Program-made: the position numbers and the translations under genes
Part shown: piece by piece, positions 32,534 through 43,520 of the stretch
Layout: each line of letters begins with the position of its first letter
Numbering within the stretch: position 1 is the stretch's first letter
The notes under the pieces: model-generated
What the model saw: the letters and a program-made list of their open reading frames with translations, nothing else
What the model was told of the DNA's origin: nothing
The model's database searches: none
Assembly (NCBI GenBank): GCA_031272705.1
Contig: JAISTG010000036.1
Span: 1 to 64,000, forward strand
Length of the DNA: 64,000 nucleotides
Source: Bacteroidales bacterium
Lineage (GTDB): Bacteria; Bacteroidota; Bacteroidia; Bacteroidales; P3
Direction: 5' to 3'

Positions 32534-33367
32534 ATGAATGATTTGCTGTTGTCAATCGTGTGGAACGTGTCGCCGAAAATCTTTTCCGTCGGCGGAATTG
32601 ATATAAACTGGTATGGCGTTCTTTTTGCTACTGCATTCGTAGCAGGTTTTCTTTTTATGAAAAAGGCATTTAAGATAGATAATGTGCCGCTTAAACAGTT
32701 GGATTCCCTTGCTGTATATATCTTTTTCGGCACTTTCATAGGTGCAAGGCTGGGACACTGCCTGTTTTATGAGCCTGCGTATTATTTTTCGCACCCTTTG
32801 GAAATGCTTTTGCCTGTAAAACATTACGAAAGTGGCTGGAAGTTCATCGGATACAGGGGGTTGGCTTCGCATGGAGCAGCAATAGGAATACAGATTGCTA
32901 TTTGGCTGCATTCCCGTAAGACAAAACTACCTGTATTCTGGTCATTGGACAGGATTGTTATGGTCGTTGCGTTGGCTGGAGTGTTCATTCGTACGGGTAA
33001 TCTGTTCAATTCGGAGATTTATGGTAATGCAACGTCTCTGCCGTGGGGCTTTATATTTGTGCGTGAAGGCGAAACGATACCAAAACATCCAACACAGATT
33101 TATGAGGCATTGGCTTATCTGCTTCTCTTTGCCGTGCTTTATGTAATTTATAAAAAGACAAAGGGCAAGCAACAGGGCGTTATCTTTGGTCTTTTCCTGA
33201 TTGTGCTGTTTGCTTCGCGGTTTTTGATAGAATTTATGAAAGAACCGCAGGAATTATGGGAGCAGAATATGGTTATCAATATGGGACAGATATTGAGCAT
33301 TCCTTTCATTCTGGAAGGTATAGCAGTGCTTTGGTGGTCATTAAAGCAAAAAAAATCACTTTCCTAA
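32534..33367 (+). CDS. lgt: Prolipoprotein diacylglyceryl transferase
   Basis: A 277-residue inner-membrane enzyme with about seven membrane helices that transfers diacylglycerol from phosphatidylglycerol to the lipobox Cys, the first step of lipoprotein maturation. The Lgt signature appears as FIRTGNLFNSEIYG; WYGVLFATAFVAGF and YRGLASHGAAIG are the other conserved blocks, and HPTQIYEAL near residue 185 is typical. Its last 12 bases overlap the convergent pgi gene. Confidence 0.95.
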   Translation: MNDLLLSIVWNVSPKIFSVGGIDINWYGVLFATAFVAGFLFMKKAFKIDNVPLKQLDSLAVYIFFGTFIGARLGHCLFYEPAYYFSHPLEMLLPVKHYESGWKFIGYRGLASHGAAIGIQIAIWLHSRKTKLPVFWSLDRIVMVVALAGVFIRTGNLFNSEIYGNATSLPWGFIFVREGETIPKHPTQIYEALAYLLLFAVLYVIYKKTKGKQQGVIFGLFLIVLFASRFLIEFMKEPQELWEQNMVINMGQILSIPFILEGIAVLWWSLKQKKSLS

Positions 33368-34642
33368 CAGCCTGAACATATTCCGTTTGTACGCTTCAAC
33401 GCCCGGTTGATTGAATGGATTAACGCCAAGCAGGTATCCACTCAATCCGCATGCAAATTCAAAGAAATAAATTAGTTCTCCAATACTTTCTTCGTTAATT
33501 TTGTCTATGCTGATAGTTATTTGCGGAACATCGCCTTCAAGATGTGCCTGTTGCGTACCTTCTTCTGCCCTGTGATTAATGTAAGTCAGGGATTTATCTT
33601 GCAGATATTGCAATCCGTCTTCGTCATTTGCATTTTGCGGAATGACAACCCGCGAACGTGAATGTTCAATATGGATTGTGGTTTCAAACATCAGCCGCAT
33701 ACCTTCCTGTATATACTGCCCCAAAGAGTGCAAATCGGTGGTATTATTCACTGATGCAGGAAACAGCCCTTTGTTTTCCTTGCCTTCACTTTCGCCAAAG
33801 AGTTGCTTCCACCACTCGGAAAAATATGTGAGATTGGGCTTATAATTCACCATTAACTCAATCACTTTTCCGTTTTCCAACAATGCATTGCGTATTGCAG
33901 CATATTGCCATGCCGGATTGCTGTCGTGCTTTTGCATAACTTCATCTCGCATTCGGCAAGCACCATTAACAATAGATGAAATATCAAAACCAGCCACTGC
34001 TATCGGTAAAAGTCCAACGGGAGTAAGCACTGAGAAGCGTCCTCCCACATCGTCAGGCACTGTGTAAGTCTTATACCCTTCACGAATGGCTAAAGATTTC
34101 AATACTCCTTTATCTCTGTCGGTTATGGCAATGATTCGCTGCCGTGCTTCTTCTTTACCATACTTTTTTTCAAGATGTGATTTAAGTATTCTTAAAGCAA
34201 TAGCAGGCTCAGTGGTTGTTCCGGATTTGGAAATGACCGCAAGACAATAATCCTTTTGGTCTAATATATCAAGCAAATCAGCCATATAATCTTCGGAAAG
34301 GGTCTGTCCTGCAAAGAGAATCAAAGGATATTGGCGGTCTTTGTGCAAAGCGTTGAAATTATTGCTCAATGCCTCAATCACAGCCTTTGCTCCAAGATAA
34401 CTACCTCCTATTCCGATGACTACAAACGCTTCACACTTTTGCTGAATAGATGTTGCCGTTTGCTTAATATCGGCAATCTGATCTTTAATATTAAGCGGCA
34501 AATCAATCCAACCAAGCAAATCATTGCCAAAACCTTTGCCATCAAGCAATATATCGTGTATTTGCGGCAAGCGATTTAACAAATCGTTGTACGCATTGTT
34601 AAATCGCCTGTTGATATTTGAATGTTTAAATTCTATATTCAT
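33356..34642 (-). CDS. pgi: Glucose-6-phosphate isomerase
   Basis: A 428-residue Pgi of the short bacterial type, interconverting glucose-6-P and fructose-6-P. FVVIGIGGSYLGAKAVIEAL and AVISKSGTTTEPAIALRILK form the sugar-phosphate (SIS) sites; VGGRFSVLTPVGLLPIA is the Pgi signature, and NPFNQPGVEAYKRNMF lies at the C-terminus. It follows the DUF2723 gene by 5 bases on the same strand, so it is probably co-transcribed. Confidence 0.95.
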   Translation of the reverse strand: MNIEFKHSNINRRFNNAYNDLLNRLPQIHDILLDGKGFGNDLLGWIDLPLNIKDQIADIKQTATSIQQKCEAFVVIGIGGSYLGAKAVIEALSNNFNALHKDRQYPLILFAGQTLSEDYMADLLDILDQKDYCLAVISKSGTTTEPAIALRILKSHLEKKYGKEEARQRIIAITDRDKGVLKSLAIREGYKTYTVPDDVGGRFSVLTPVGLLPIAVAGFDISSIVNGACRMRDEVMQKHDSNPAWQYAAIRNALLENGKVIELMVNYKPNLTYFSEWWKQLFGESEGKENKGLFPASVNNTTDLHSLGQYIQEGMRLMFETTIHIEHSRSRVVIPQNANDEDGLQYLQDKSLTYINHRAEEGTQQAHLEGDVPQITISIDKINEESIGELIYFFEFACGLSGYLLGVNPFNQPGVEAYKRNMFRLLGK

Positions 34643-34647
34643 ATCTT

Positions 34648-37600
34648 TTATTGTTGCATTGCAAAAGATTGAACCATGTTATTAAGAATTGGATTTGATT
34701 TTATTTTGGTCAATACTTCCGGAAGTTGATGTTGTTGAGCGTTTTGAGCAATAAAGTTTATCAGTTGTTGAGTTCTTTCCGTCAGTTCGGTATCTCCATT
34801 ACTTAATTCCAACATTTGCGATACCCTGTCCAACACAGCATTAAACGTTGCGGTCGCTTCCTGTTTTTTATCGGCTCTTGCCAAACCTGCGGCTTCATTT
34901 ATACTATTCACAATGTCATTATACATCATTCTTGCCTGTTGAAGATTGTCCATAGCAGCAAGTTCGGGAACGGAAGCCTTACGCTGTTGCAATGAAGTAA
35001 CTCCTGCCCGCTGTGCAGCGTCAATAACGTAGGCAAGCATTTGAATATTAAATTGTCTGTCGCTTTCAACATTACGTGCTTTTTTGCCCCTGAATAATTT
35101 ATAATAATCATAATAACCCTTATAATAGTCAAAGATTTTATTGAAAATCTCTTCTCCCATCTTTTTATCGCCCGCTTCACAATATAATTCAGCCAAAGGA
35201 ATGTCTCCTCGTCCGAAAGGAACATTGTATTCGGGTAATTCCTTAATGGTTTTGTTAAGAATGTCAAGGGCTTTTTTGCTTTGTCCTTCTTCTACAAGAG
35301 CCTTTGCCAATACCGCATTGTAACTCCGCATAACTTCTATGGTATTTTTGGACACTGCATTCTCCACATAATATCCAGCTTCGCTCACATTACCCCATGT
35401 AAATGTGTTCATGAACTTATCATAACTTATATCTGTATTTACATTTGTAAAAGCATTTGACCTATAAGGCACTATACGGAAAAGAATACCTTCCTGTCGC
35501 ATATAGTCTGTTAGGTTTGGTATTATATCTCTAAATTGTTGAGGACTCATTATGTACATTGGGCGTTTGAAAGCGTTGGTTGCAATCATATCAAGAACCA
35601 TAAGACTACTGCGAGGCAATTCTTTTATGCCCTGACTTGCTTCAACAGGGATAGTAAATTCAAATATACCCTGCTCATTATCAACCATATCTTTGGGATA
35701 ACAGCCTTTTGCCGCCATTTCAGCCTTATTGAACGGCACAATCCAATGATTCCCGTTCAGCACACAAATTGTGTCAATCAGAGGGTCTCGTATAAAATTA
35801 GCCGAAGGCTCTGCCTTAATGTTTTTAAGTACTTCCGTACCAAGTTTAGTTTCAACAGACGGGTACAAAAGCACAGATTCCGCACCCAGACCATAATACT
35901 GTATCGGTAAAGTAAAGTTTATCTTATCCGCATCATACACCTTATTATATAGTTGTTCTACATACCAATTCATTCCTGCAAGAGTAACATTTACTATACG
36001 TACATCGGGACGTACGCCTTCTACTTCCTGTACATACCAGAGAGGGAAGGTATCGTTATCTCCAAAAACAAACAATATGGCATCTTTTTCACACGACTCC
36101 AAATAGTTTCTTGCCATATCTCTTGTTAAATATCGGTTGCTTCTGTCGTGGTCGTCCCATTCCTGACTCGCCATCAGTATCGGTACGGCAATCAAACAGA
36201 CTGCTGTAATACCTATTGCTTTTATGTTTTCAGGTATTTTGACTTTACGTAACCAGTCAAACAAAGCATAAACTCCCAATCCAATCCAGATAGCGAAAGC
36301 ATAAAAAGAACCTGCGTAAGCATAATCACGCTCACGTGGCTGAGTAGGCGGCTGATTCAAATAAATAACAATAGCAAGTCCTGTCATAAAGAACAGCAAA
36401 AAGACAACAAAAGCATCTTTTTTCCTTCTCTTAATATGAAATACTAATCCCGCGATACCAAGCAGCAATGGCAAACAGAACAAACGGTTTTTGGCTTTAT
36501 TGTTTGCTAAATCAGGAGGAAGGTTCTTTTGAGGACCAAGTCGCCATGAGTCAATAAAATCAATACCTGTTATCCAGTTGCCTTCTATTAAGTTTTTCGT
36601 GCCATTGGAAGGTGCATCGGGGTTGTTACCATCGTAATTCAAGCCATAGTTTTGCATATCATTCTGTCGTCCTGCAAAGTTCCACAGAAAGTATCTCCAA
36701 TACATGTGATTTACTTGATACTTAAAGAAGTAAGCGAGGTTCTCTCCAAACGTAGGTTTGCGGTCTCCGTTTATACCTGTGTAAAGTTTGTACCATGCAG
36801 TATGAGGTCTGGAGTAATCCTTGCTGTACATACGAGGGAACAATGTGCAGTAATCATCCTGAAAAACAGGTTCGCCACGTTGTTTTACTTCAATATACTG
36901 CTTGTTAATGGTATCTTTGATATATTTACTGTTTCCCTGCTTGTATTCTTTGAAAGGAGCGTTGTAATATTGACCATAAATCAATGGTGAAGAGCCATAC
37001 TGGTCTCGGTTAAAGTACGAAAGCAGGCTCATTGCGTCCTTTGGAGCATTCTCATTTATAGGAGTATTGGCATTAGCCCTTATTATAATGGTAGCAAAGG
37101 TTGAATAACCTATAAGGAAGAAAAGAAAAGACAGAACTATTGTATTCAAAACAGGCTTTTCTTTCTTCTTTGAATAAAGCAATCCCCAAATAATGAGACC
37201 AATAAGTAAGATAAAGAATATAACGGTACCCGAATTGAACGGCATACCAATTGAATTGATGAAAAATACTTCAAATTTGCTCGCAAACTTTATAATCCAT
37301 GGTATCACTACATACATCACCGCACCGACTATAACTACGGAAAGTACTCCTGCCCAGAACAATCCCTTCCTTGTTGTCTTATATTTCTTGTAGTAAAAGA
37401 CATAAACAATTGCCGGAATAGTCAATAAGTTCAACAAATGGACACCTATGGCTATACCTATCAAGAAGGAAATCAGTATAAGCCAGCGTAAATTATGCTT
37501 ATCGTCCGCCTGCGACTCCCACTTCAAAATTGCCCAGAAGGTAACAGCCGTAAAGAATGACGACATTGCATAAACCTCGCCCTCAACAGCCGAATACCAG

Positions 37601-38007
37601 AACGTATCGCTGAAAGTATAAGCCAAAGCCCCTACAATACCGCTGCCAAAGACTGCAATAGTTTGAGCAGAGGTCATTTCCTCAACATTTTTCACAAATT
37701 TCCGTGCCAGCAACGTAATAGACCAGAACAGGAAAAGAATTGTCAAACCACTGGAAATAGCACTCATTGCATTAACTGTATAAGCCACAGTAGCCTTGTC
37801 GCCTGCGAAGAGAGCAAAAATACGTCCTATTATCTGGAAGGTTGGTGCTCCGGGAGGGTGTCCCACTTCCAATTTAGCCGTTGTAGCGATATATTCTCCG
37901 CAATCCCACCAAGACGCTGTCGGTTCAGCCGTCAGTAAATACACAATGCAGGCTACGATACACACAGCCCAGCCCAAAATGTTGTTAATCAAATTATATT
38001 TCTTCAT
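34648..38007 (-). CDS. DUF2723 integral membrane protein (glycosyltransferase-like)
   Basis: About 1119 residues. The N-terminal half has roughly a dozen membrane helices and the DUF2723 signature PTASWWDCGEYIATTAKLEV and GHPPGAPTFQIIGR, a family thought to be related to protein O-mannosyltransferases. The middle (about residues 380-640) includes PPTQPRERDYAYAGSFYAFA, and the C-terminal half is a large soluble part with TPR-like helices (LVEEGQSKKALDILNKTIKE). I start at the ATG at 38007 because the -7 box at 38037-38044 lies upstream of it, while the longer frame from 38076 starts before that box. Substrate unknown. Confidence 0.85.
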   Translation of the reverse strand: MKKYNLINNILGWAVCIVACIVYLLTAEPTASWWDCGEYIATTAKLEVGHPPGAPTFQIIGRIFALFAGDKATVAYTVNAMSAISSGLTILFLFWSITLLARKFVKNVEEMTSAQTIAVFGSGIVGALAYTFSDTFWYSAVEGEVYAMSSFFTAVTFWAILKWESQADDKHNLRWLILISFLIGIAIGVHLLNLLTIPAIVYVFYYKKYKTTRKGLFWAGVLSVVIVGAVMYVVIPWIIKFASKFEVFFINSIGMPFNSGTVIFFILLIGLIIWGLLYSKKKEKPVLNTIVLSFLFFLIGYSTFATIIIRANANTPINENAPKDAMSLLSYFNRDQYGSSPLIYGQYYNAPFKEYKQGNSKYIKDTINKQYIEVKQRGEPVFQDDYCTLFPRMYSKDYSRPHTAWYKLYTGINGDRKPTFGENLAYFFKYQVNHMYWRYFLWNFAGRQNDMQNYGLNYDGNNPDAPSNGTKNLIEGNWITGIDFIDSWRLGPQKNLPPDLANNKAKNRLFCLPLLLGIAGLVFHIKRRKKDAFVVFLLFFMTGLAIVIYLNQPPTQPRERDYAYAGSFYAFAIWIGLGVYALFDWLRKVKIPENIKAIGITAVCLIAVPILMASQEWDDHDRSNRYLTRDMARNYLESCEKDAILFVFGDNDTFPLWYVQEVEGVRPDVRIVNVTLAGMNWYVEQLYNKVYDADKINFTLPIQYYGLGAESVLLYPSVETKLGTEVLKNIKAEPSANFIRDPLIDTICVLNGNHWIVPFNKAEMAAKGCYPKDMVDNEQGIFEFTIPVEASQGIKELPRSSLMVLDMIATNAFKRPMYIMSPQQFRDIIPNLTDYMRQEGILFRIVPYRSNAFTNVNTDISYDKFMNTFTWGNVSEAGYYVENAVSKNTIEVMRSYNAVLAKALVEEGQSKKALDILNKTIKELPEYNVPFGRGDIPLAELYCEAGDKKMGEEIFNKIFDYYKGYYDYYKLFRGKKARNVESDRQFNIQMLAYVIDAAQRAGVTSLQQRKASVPELAAMDNLQQARMMYNDIVNSINEAAGLARADKKQEATATFNAVLDRVSQMLELSNGDTELTERTQQLINFIAQNAQQHQLPEVLTKIKSNPILNNMVQSFAMQQ

Positions 38008-38036
38008 TTGCACAAAATGTTTTTGAAAATTGGCTG

Positions 38037-38044
38037 CAAAGATA
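38037..38044 (-). promoter_or_regulatory. -7 box of the DUF2723-pgi operon
   Basis: Minus strand TATCTTTG followed by CAGCC, about 30 bases upstream of the ATG at 38007. It decides the start of the DUF2723 gene. Confidence 0.65.
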
Positions 38045-38176
38045 CTCTTTTTTTTTGAATTATGCTTACTTTCCATTATATTATGCCGATATTTCCGTAT
38101 TTACAACTACTCTTATATTATAAAAATACCCTGTAATCATTATTGATTATCAGTAAGTTTGCTTTCCGTTTTCCGA

Positions 38177-38269
38177 AATCAAATTACAGAAATCTATAAT
38201 CAAATTCCGGCACGCTATAATTTGATTCCAGCACGCTGTAATTTGATTCTAATTTCCTGGAATTTGATT
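38177..38269. repeat. 21-bp box array D (5 boxes)
   Basis: Boxes at 38177, 38198, 38219, 38240 and 38261, orientation R-R-F-F-F, all perfect, 12-base spacers (acagaaatctat, ccggcacgctat, ccagcacgctgt, ctaatttcctgg). It occupies the divergent gap between the DUF2723 promoter and the 38421 gene's promoter; no gene lies in 38077-38420. Confidence 0.97.
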
Positions 38270-38359
38270 CTAAAAATTTATAGTTAAGTTATCAATGATA
38301 TGAAATTAATTTCAAATCACGCAAAATAGGTATACAAAAATTTTTTTTTGCCAAAAACC

Positions 38360-38390
38360 TTTGTTTTATCAAATAGTTTTTATACCTTTG
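38360..38390 (+). promoter_or_regulatory. Promoter of the 38421 gene and secG
   Basis: TTTG at 38360-38363, a 19-base spacer and TACCTTTG at 38383-38390. Confidence 0.8.
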
Positions 38391-38420
38391 CAAACCCAAA
38401 ATTAACACTTTTTGTAATTG

Positions 38421-39014
38421 ATGGACAGGACAACTCTTAATAATATATTGAAGATTGACGATATGGACTTGAACCTGCAAACCCTTCTTATAACAGGAAG
38501 AATGAGCGAAAAATTTCCTTATTGTGCGCTGTTGCATCTTTACAAGGCTAAAATTTCCGCAAAGATAAATCATCTGAATCGGGAAGAAGCCTTGCACGAT
38601 GCCGCCGCCGCTTGCCCAAGTCGCAGAATGTTAAAAGCCGCTTTTGAAAGGATTGTTGAAGTAGAGGCTCTTGACAAAATAAAAGCGGCAAACGATGAGT
38701 TGGAAGAGTATTTTTCAGAAAGGAAAGAGAATAAAAAACCAACCAAAGAAGCGTTGATTGACAGGTTTTTAAGAGAAGAAATTGCTATAAAACCGAAAAC
38801 AAACAATGAAGCAGAAGAACGGTTTAACATAGAAAAGAATGTGAAGAGCAGTGTAAGCGAAGACTTTAAGTTTGTAACGGAAACGATGGCTAAAATCTAT
38901 CTTAAACAAGGTAATAAGGACAAAGCAATGCGGATTTACAAGCAATTAATTGCCGAAAATCCTGCAAAGAAAATTTATTTTGAGAATCAAATAAAACGAA
39001 TAGAAGATAAATAA
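38421..39014 (+). CDS. Conserved TPR-tailed protein upstream of secG
   Basis: A 197-residue soluble helical protein that I do not recognise by name. The first 100 residues (starting MDRTTLNNILKIDDMDLNLQ) include FPYCALLHLYKAKIS, the middle is charged and probably a coiled linker, and the C-terminus has one TPR-like hairpin (ETMAKIYLKQGNKDKAMRIY). Start at ATG 38421. It precedes secG by 22 bases and shares its promoter, so a link to export is possible but unproven. It is unrelated in detail to the large TPR family. Confidence 0.75.
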   Translation: MDRTTLNNILKIDDMDLNLQTLLITGRMSEKFPYCALLHLYKAKISAKINHLNREEALHDAAAACPSRRMLKAAFERIVEVEALDKIKAANDELEEYFSERKENKKPTKEALIDRFLREEIAIKPKTNNEAEERFNIEKNVKSSVSEDFKFVTETMAKIYLKQGNKDKAMRIYKQLIAENPAKKIYFENQIKRIEDK

Positions 39015-39036
39015 CAAATAAAAAAGGAGATAAATT

Positions 39037-39378
39037 ATGTATGTATTTGTAACCATATTGGCAATTATAGTTGCTATTTTACTGGCGCTTGTTGTGCTTG
39101 TACAGAACAGTAAAGGAGGCGGTTTGGCGGCTAATTTTGCTGCTCAAACGCAGGTTATGGGTGTTAGAAAGACGGCAGACTTTTTGGAAAAGGCTACTTG
39201 GTCTCTTGCAGTTGCGTTGTTGGTTTTGTCTTTAGCGGCTACGGCTCTCGTGCCAAAGCAGAGTACGATTGACACAACCAAGACAGATCTCAATCCTAAT
39301 GCAATCAAGACCAATGTTCCTGCACCTCAGCCTGCTGCACAGCCAACACAGTCAACCGCATTGCCCGTTCAGCAATAG
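39037..39378 (+). CDS. secG: Preprotein translocase subunit SecG
   Basis: A 113-residue membrane protein of the SecYEG channel. Two membrane helices (VFVTILAIIVAILLALVVLV and SLAVALLVLSLAATALV) flank the conserved loop LVQNSKGGGLAANFAAQTQV, with GVRKTADFLEKATW. The C-terminal tail is Pro/Gln/Ala-rich, as in other Bacteroidetes SecG. An AAGGAG ribosome binding site lies just upstream. Confidence 0.93.
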   Translation: MYVFVTILAIIVAILLALVVLVQNSKGGGLAANFAAQTQVMGVRKTADFLEKATWSLAVALLVLSLAATALVPKQSTIDTTKTDLNPNAIKTNVPAPQPAAQPTQSTALPVQQ

Positions 39379-39395
39379 AAAACAGACATAAAAAA

Positions 39396-39447
39396 TGTCA
39401 AAATGTGTCAAAATGTCACTCAAAGGCATTTTGGCATAAGTTTTGTT
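39396..39447 (+). promoter_or_regulatory. Candidate sigma-54-like promoter of groESL with upstream repeats
   Basis: TTTGGCATAAGTTTTGTT (39430-39447) matches -24/-12 spacing (GG at 39433-39434, GT at 39445-39446, 12 bases apart), though the -12 reads TTGT rather than TTGC. It aligns base by base with the promoter at 23046. Upstream are direct repeats of GTCAAAATGT and an inverted CATTTTGG at 39427, a possible activator site. No CIRCE element (TTAGCACTC-N9-GAGTGCTAA) is present. Confidence 0.5.
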
Positions 39448-39509
39448 ATGCAGGACAATGTTAAAATTAAATTATAAAGAAATAATAAATTAAAAAAACA
39501 AATTGAATT

Positions 39510-39788
39510 ATGGCAAACATAAATGTGAAACCATTAGCGGACAGAGTTATAGTTAAACCTGCCGATGTAGAACAAAAGACTGCTGCCGGTATTATCATAC
39601 CTGACACAGCCAAAGAAAAGCCTGTAAAAGGCGAAGTGGTAGCCGTTGGCAATGGAAAGAAAGATGAGCCAATGTCTGTAAAAGTTGGAGATGTTGTTCT
39701 CTACGGAAAGTACTCAGGAACGGAAATTAACATTGACGGAACAGAGTATCTGATTATGCGAGAGAGCGATATTTACGCAATAATTTAA
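39510..39788 (+). CDS. groES: Co-chaperonin GroES
   Basis: A 92-residue Gro[22 protein letters not shown], the mobile loop ([20 protein letters not shown]) that binds Gro[25 protein letters not shown] and [14 protein letters not shown]. It forms the heptameric lid of the chaperonin. Located 30 bases upstream of groEL. Confidence 0.98.
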   Translation: MANINVKPLADRVIVKPADVEQKTAAGIIIPDTAKEKPVKGEVVAVGNGKKDEPMSVKVGDVVLYGKYSGTEINIDGTEYLIMRESDIYAII

Positions 39789-39794
39789 TGTTAA

Positions 39795-41456
<1,662 letters not shown>

Positions 41457-41486
41457 GAAAAAACTTTTTCATAATATTATTTTGGA

Positions 41487-41516
41487 GGGCAGTTTCATTG
41501 CAAACAGCCCTTTTTT
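41487..41516 (+). terminator. Terminator of groESL
   Basis: GGGCAGTTT pairs with AAACAGCCC (one A-A mismatch) over CATTGC, followed by six T. Confidence 0.85.
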
Positions 41517-41536
41517 CTTTTTCTTTGTTTTATTAG

Positions 41537-41671
41537 AATTTGATTACAGAAGAATATAATCAAATTCCAGCGTTTTAGAATCAAATTATAGAATTCTGAA
41601 ATCAAATTACAGAACGCTGGAATTTGATTCTAATTTTTTATAATTTGATTTTAGAAAACGGTAATTTGATC
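41537..41671. repeat. 21-bp box array E (7 boxes)
   Basis: Boxes at 41537, 41558, 41579, 41600, 41621, 41642 and 41663 (last AATTTGATC), orientation F-R-R-R-F-F-F, 12-base spacers throughout (acagaagaatat, ccagcgttttag, atagaattctga, acagaacgctgg, ctaattttttat, ttagaaaacggt). It follows the groESL terminator in a convergent gap. Confidence 0.97.
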
Positions 41672-41849
41672 ACATAAAATAAGGTTCAAGATACCGAAAG
41701 AGAAAATAGTACTTTTATGGGCGGAAAATAGAAAAGTACAAAAGTAAAATTGCCTAATTTGCTGTTTTTTATAAATTTATCCTGTTTTATCTTAAAAATA
41801 GAAAAGTACAAAATTTCGTTAAAATACAACATATCCGCCGAAAAATTTC

Positions 41850-41996
41850 TTGAAACCGCCTTTTGTTGCTCTGAACACGCACTTTGTCATAATAAAGTGC
41901 GTCTTTATTTTCGTAAAGTGCGCCTTTATTAAAATAAAGTGCGTGTTTATTTTCACGAAAGCGGCTTTCAGGAAAATAAAAGGAGGTGAAATTTTT
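41850..41996. repeat. Third 21-bp repeat array, AAAGTGCG type (7 units)
   Basis: Seven 21-bp units at 41850, 41871, 41892, 41913, 41934, 41955 and 41976. The core of the three best is WTAAAGTGCG followed by YCTTTATT or TGTTTATT; the flanking units are diverged (ACACGCACTTTG, CGAAAGCGGCTTT). The cores are partly palindromic (AAAG...CTTT). In one frame they give heptapeptide steps (KAHFTKI, KTHFIMT), an artefact of the seven-codon period. The gap 41457-42088 holds this array, array E and no convincing gene. Confidence 0.85.
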
Positions 41997-42088
41997 CCGA
42001 ACAGTAGATATATTCTATCAATCAAACACTTTCAGCCTCTCTTTTGGCAATTAAGCCAATTTGTATAAATAAATACGTTTTTTTTTGA

Positions 42089-42880
42089 TTATTTAATCCC
42101 CACGGAAGAAAAATTATTTATCCGCAAAAGTAGGTGGGTTAATGTGTTAGTTTGCATGTCCTCAATGCCATCACGTGTTAAATAATCTATCCGAACTTTA
42201 CCCGAAGCATGAATTATTTTACCGTCACCAAGAGCAATTCCAACGTGAGTTATCCGTTCGTGTTGAGGCTGCGAAAAGAAACAAAGGTCGCCCGCCTGTG
42301 CATTATCAACACGTTCTCCCAATTCAACCTGTTGCGAAGCGTCCCTTGGCAACTTTATTCCCGCAAAACGATAACACAACTGCACAAAACCCGAACAATC
42401 AATTCCCAAAACACTGCGTCCCCCCCATTGGTAAGGAACATTCAAAAGATTTTTCGCCATATCAATCACATAAAGCAAATCCCCCTGACGCACAGGTGCA
42501 ACATCAGTACGTTCAATGGAAAAGGCGTAATTCCCAGCCATATAATTGTAATAGCATATCGGCGACCCAAAAGAAAGAGGCAAAAGTTCTATCTGTCCGT
42601 TACGTAAATCAGTCTGCTGTATAGTTGTCAGAAATTTAGTTGTCAAAAGAGCGGGAACTGCGGTCAATTTTTCCAAATCGTTAGCATCTATGGACATAAA
42701 TTGTTTTTTACTTATCCATCCTTTATAGGAGTCGTGATGAATCCTTATTAAGCACTTGTCTGTAGTCTTTTCCAATATATCAAAAGTCTCTCCGAAAAGC
42801 AGTTGGCTTACCTGCTCCGACACATTATAAGGTTCTCTTCTCACAGAAACAACCGCCAGATTGCAAAAACCGTAATCCAT
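42089..42880 (-). CDS. NlpC/P60 peptidoglycan endopeptidase with SH3 domain
   Basis: A 263-residue cell-wall hydrolase. Residues about 5-60 are an SH3-like domain (VSVRREPYNVSEQVSQLLFG). The NlpC/P60 domain (about 140-255) has catalytic Cys162 in IDCSGFVQLCYR, His212 in THVGIALGDG and a polar His224 in IIHASGKVR, a complete triad. It would cut the D-Glu-to-diamino-acid bond in stem peptides. No clear signal peptide is visible from this ATG, which is odd for an exported enzyme. It ends 48 bases from where the gap begins and lies 5 bases after the DUF4294 gene. Confidence 0.9.
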   Translation of the reverse strand: MDYGFCNLAVVSVRREPYNVSEQVSQLLFGETFDILEKTTDKCLIRIHHDSYKGWISKKQFMSIDANDLEKLTAVPALLTTKFLTTIQQTDLRNGQIELLPLSFGSPICYYNYMAGNYAFSIERTDVAPVRQGDLLYVIDMAKNLLNVPYQWGGRSVLGIDCSGFVQLCYRFAGIKLPRDASQQVELGERVDNAQAGDLCFFSQPQHERITHVGIALGDGKIIHASGKVRIDYLTRDGIEDMQTNTLTHLLLRINNFSSVGIK

Positions 42881-42885
42881 AATAA

Positions 42886-43479
42886 TTATATTTTATTTGC
42901 TTCTATTGCAGCGATAATTCGTTCTATTACTCTGTCTTCTACGCTGTTTTGAGGGTCATATTTGACCTTCAAATCATAACCAAAGAGTTTTCCAATCGTT
43001 TGATAGAATGACGCGCGGAAACTTCCACGCATATCTTTCAACAAATTGTAAGAATCGCTACCTGTTTCGCGGTCTATGAGTTTGAGAAGAATTTTGCCCT
43101 GAGTCTTACTAAGTTTTTCAAGTGAAGAACCGAAGCGATTTTTTATATCTTCCTCAGCTTGTTTCATATATTTCTTTCGCTGGGAGTCGTTTTGGGCGGT
43201 GGCAAGTTTCGCACTGTAAGCCTGTAAAAGTTTTCCAGCCTCTTTAGCATAAGGATAAGTTTTCTTAACGTTCTTTATAAGTTTCTTATACGCAGTAAGT
43301 TCAGAGTCGGATAAAGGACAGGAATAACCATTCACTACTACGGTCGGCAGATACGTCAAAGGAATGGTATCTCCGTCAAGAATGGTTGCCATAACAAGTT
43401 GTCCCTGACCACGCAAACAACATACGGACAACGTACAAAGAGCAATAAATATCAGTATTTTTCGCATAAATTTCATCAT
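42886..43479 (-). CDS. DUF4294 exported protein
   Basis: A 197-residue protein with an N-terminal signal peptide (MRKILIFIALCTLSVCCLRG; this ATG is at codon 5), then DGDTIPLTYLPTVVV and LIKNVKKTYPYAKEAGKLLQ, which mark DUF4294, a Bacteroidetes family of unknown function. Its position just upstream of the NlpC/P60 gene suggests a shared role in the envelope. A TATCTTTG box lies on the minus strand at 43502-43509. Confidence 0.8.
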   Translation of the reverse strand: MMKFMRKILIFIALCTLSVCCLRGQGQLVMATILDGDTIPLTYLPTVVVNGYSCPLSDSELTAYKKLIKNVKKTYPYAKEAGKLLQAYSAKLATAQNDSQRKKYMKQAEEDIKNRFGSSLEKLSKTQGKILLKLIDRETGSDSYNLLKDMRGSFRASFYQTIGKLFGYDLKVKYDPQNSVEDRVIERIIAAIEANKI

Positions 43480-43520
43480 ATTTGTTATTAAAACACGGCT
43501 GCAAAGATATAAATTATTTC

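Noticed and set aside
39378-39510. CIRCE/HrcA site before groES
   Set aside because: The TTAGCACTC-N9-GAGTGCTAA pattern is not present.
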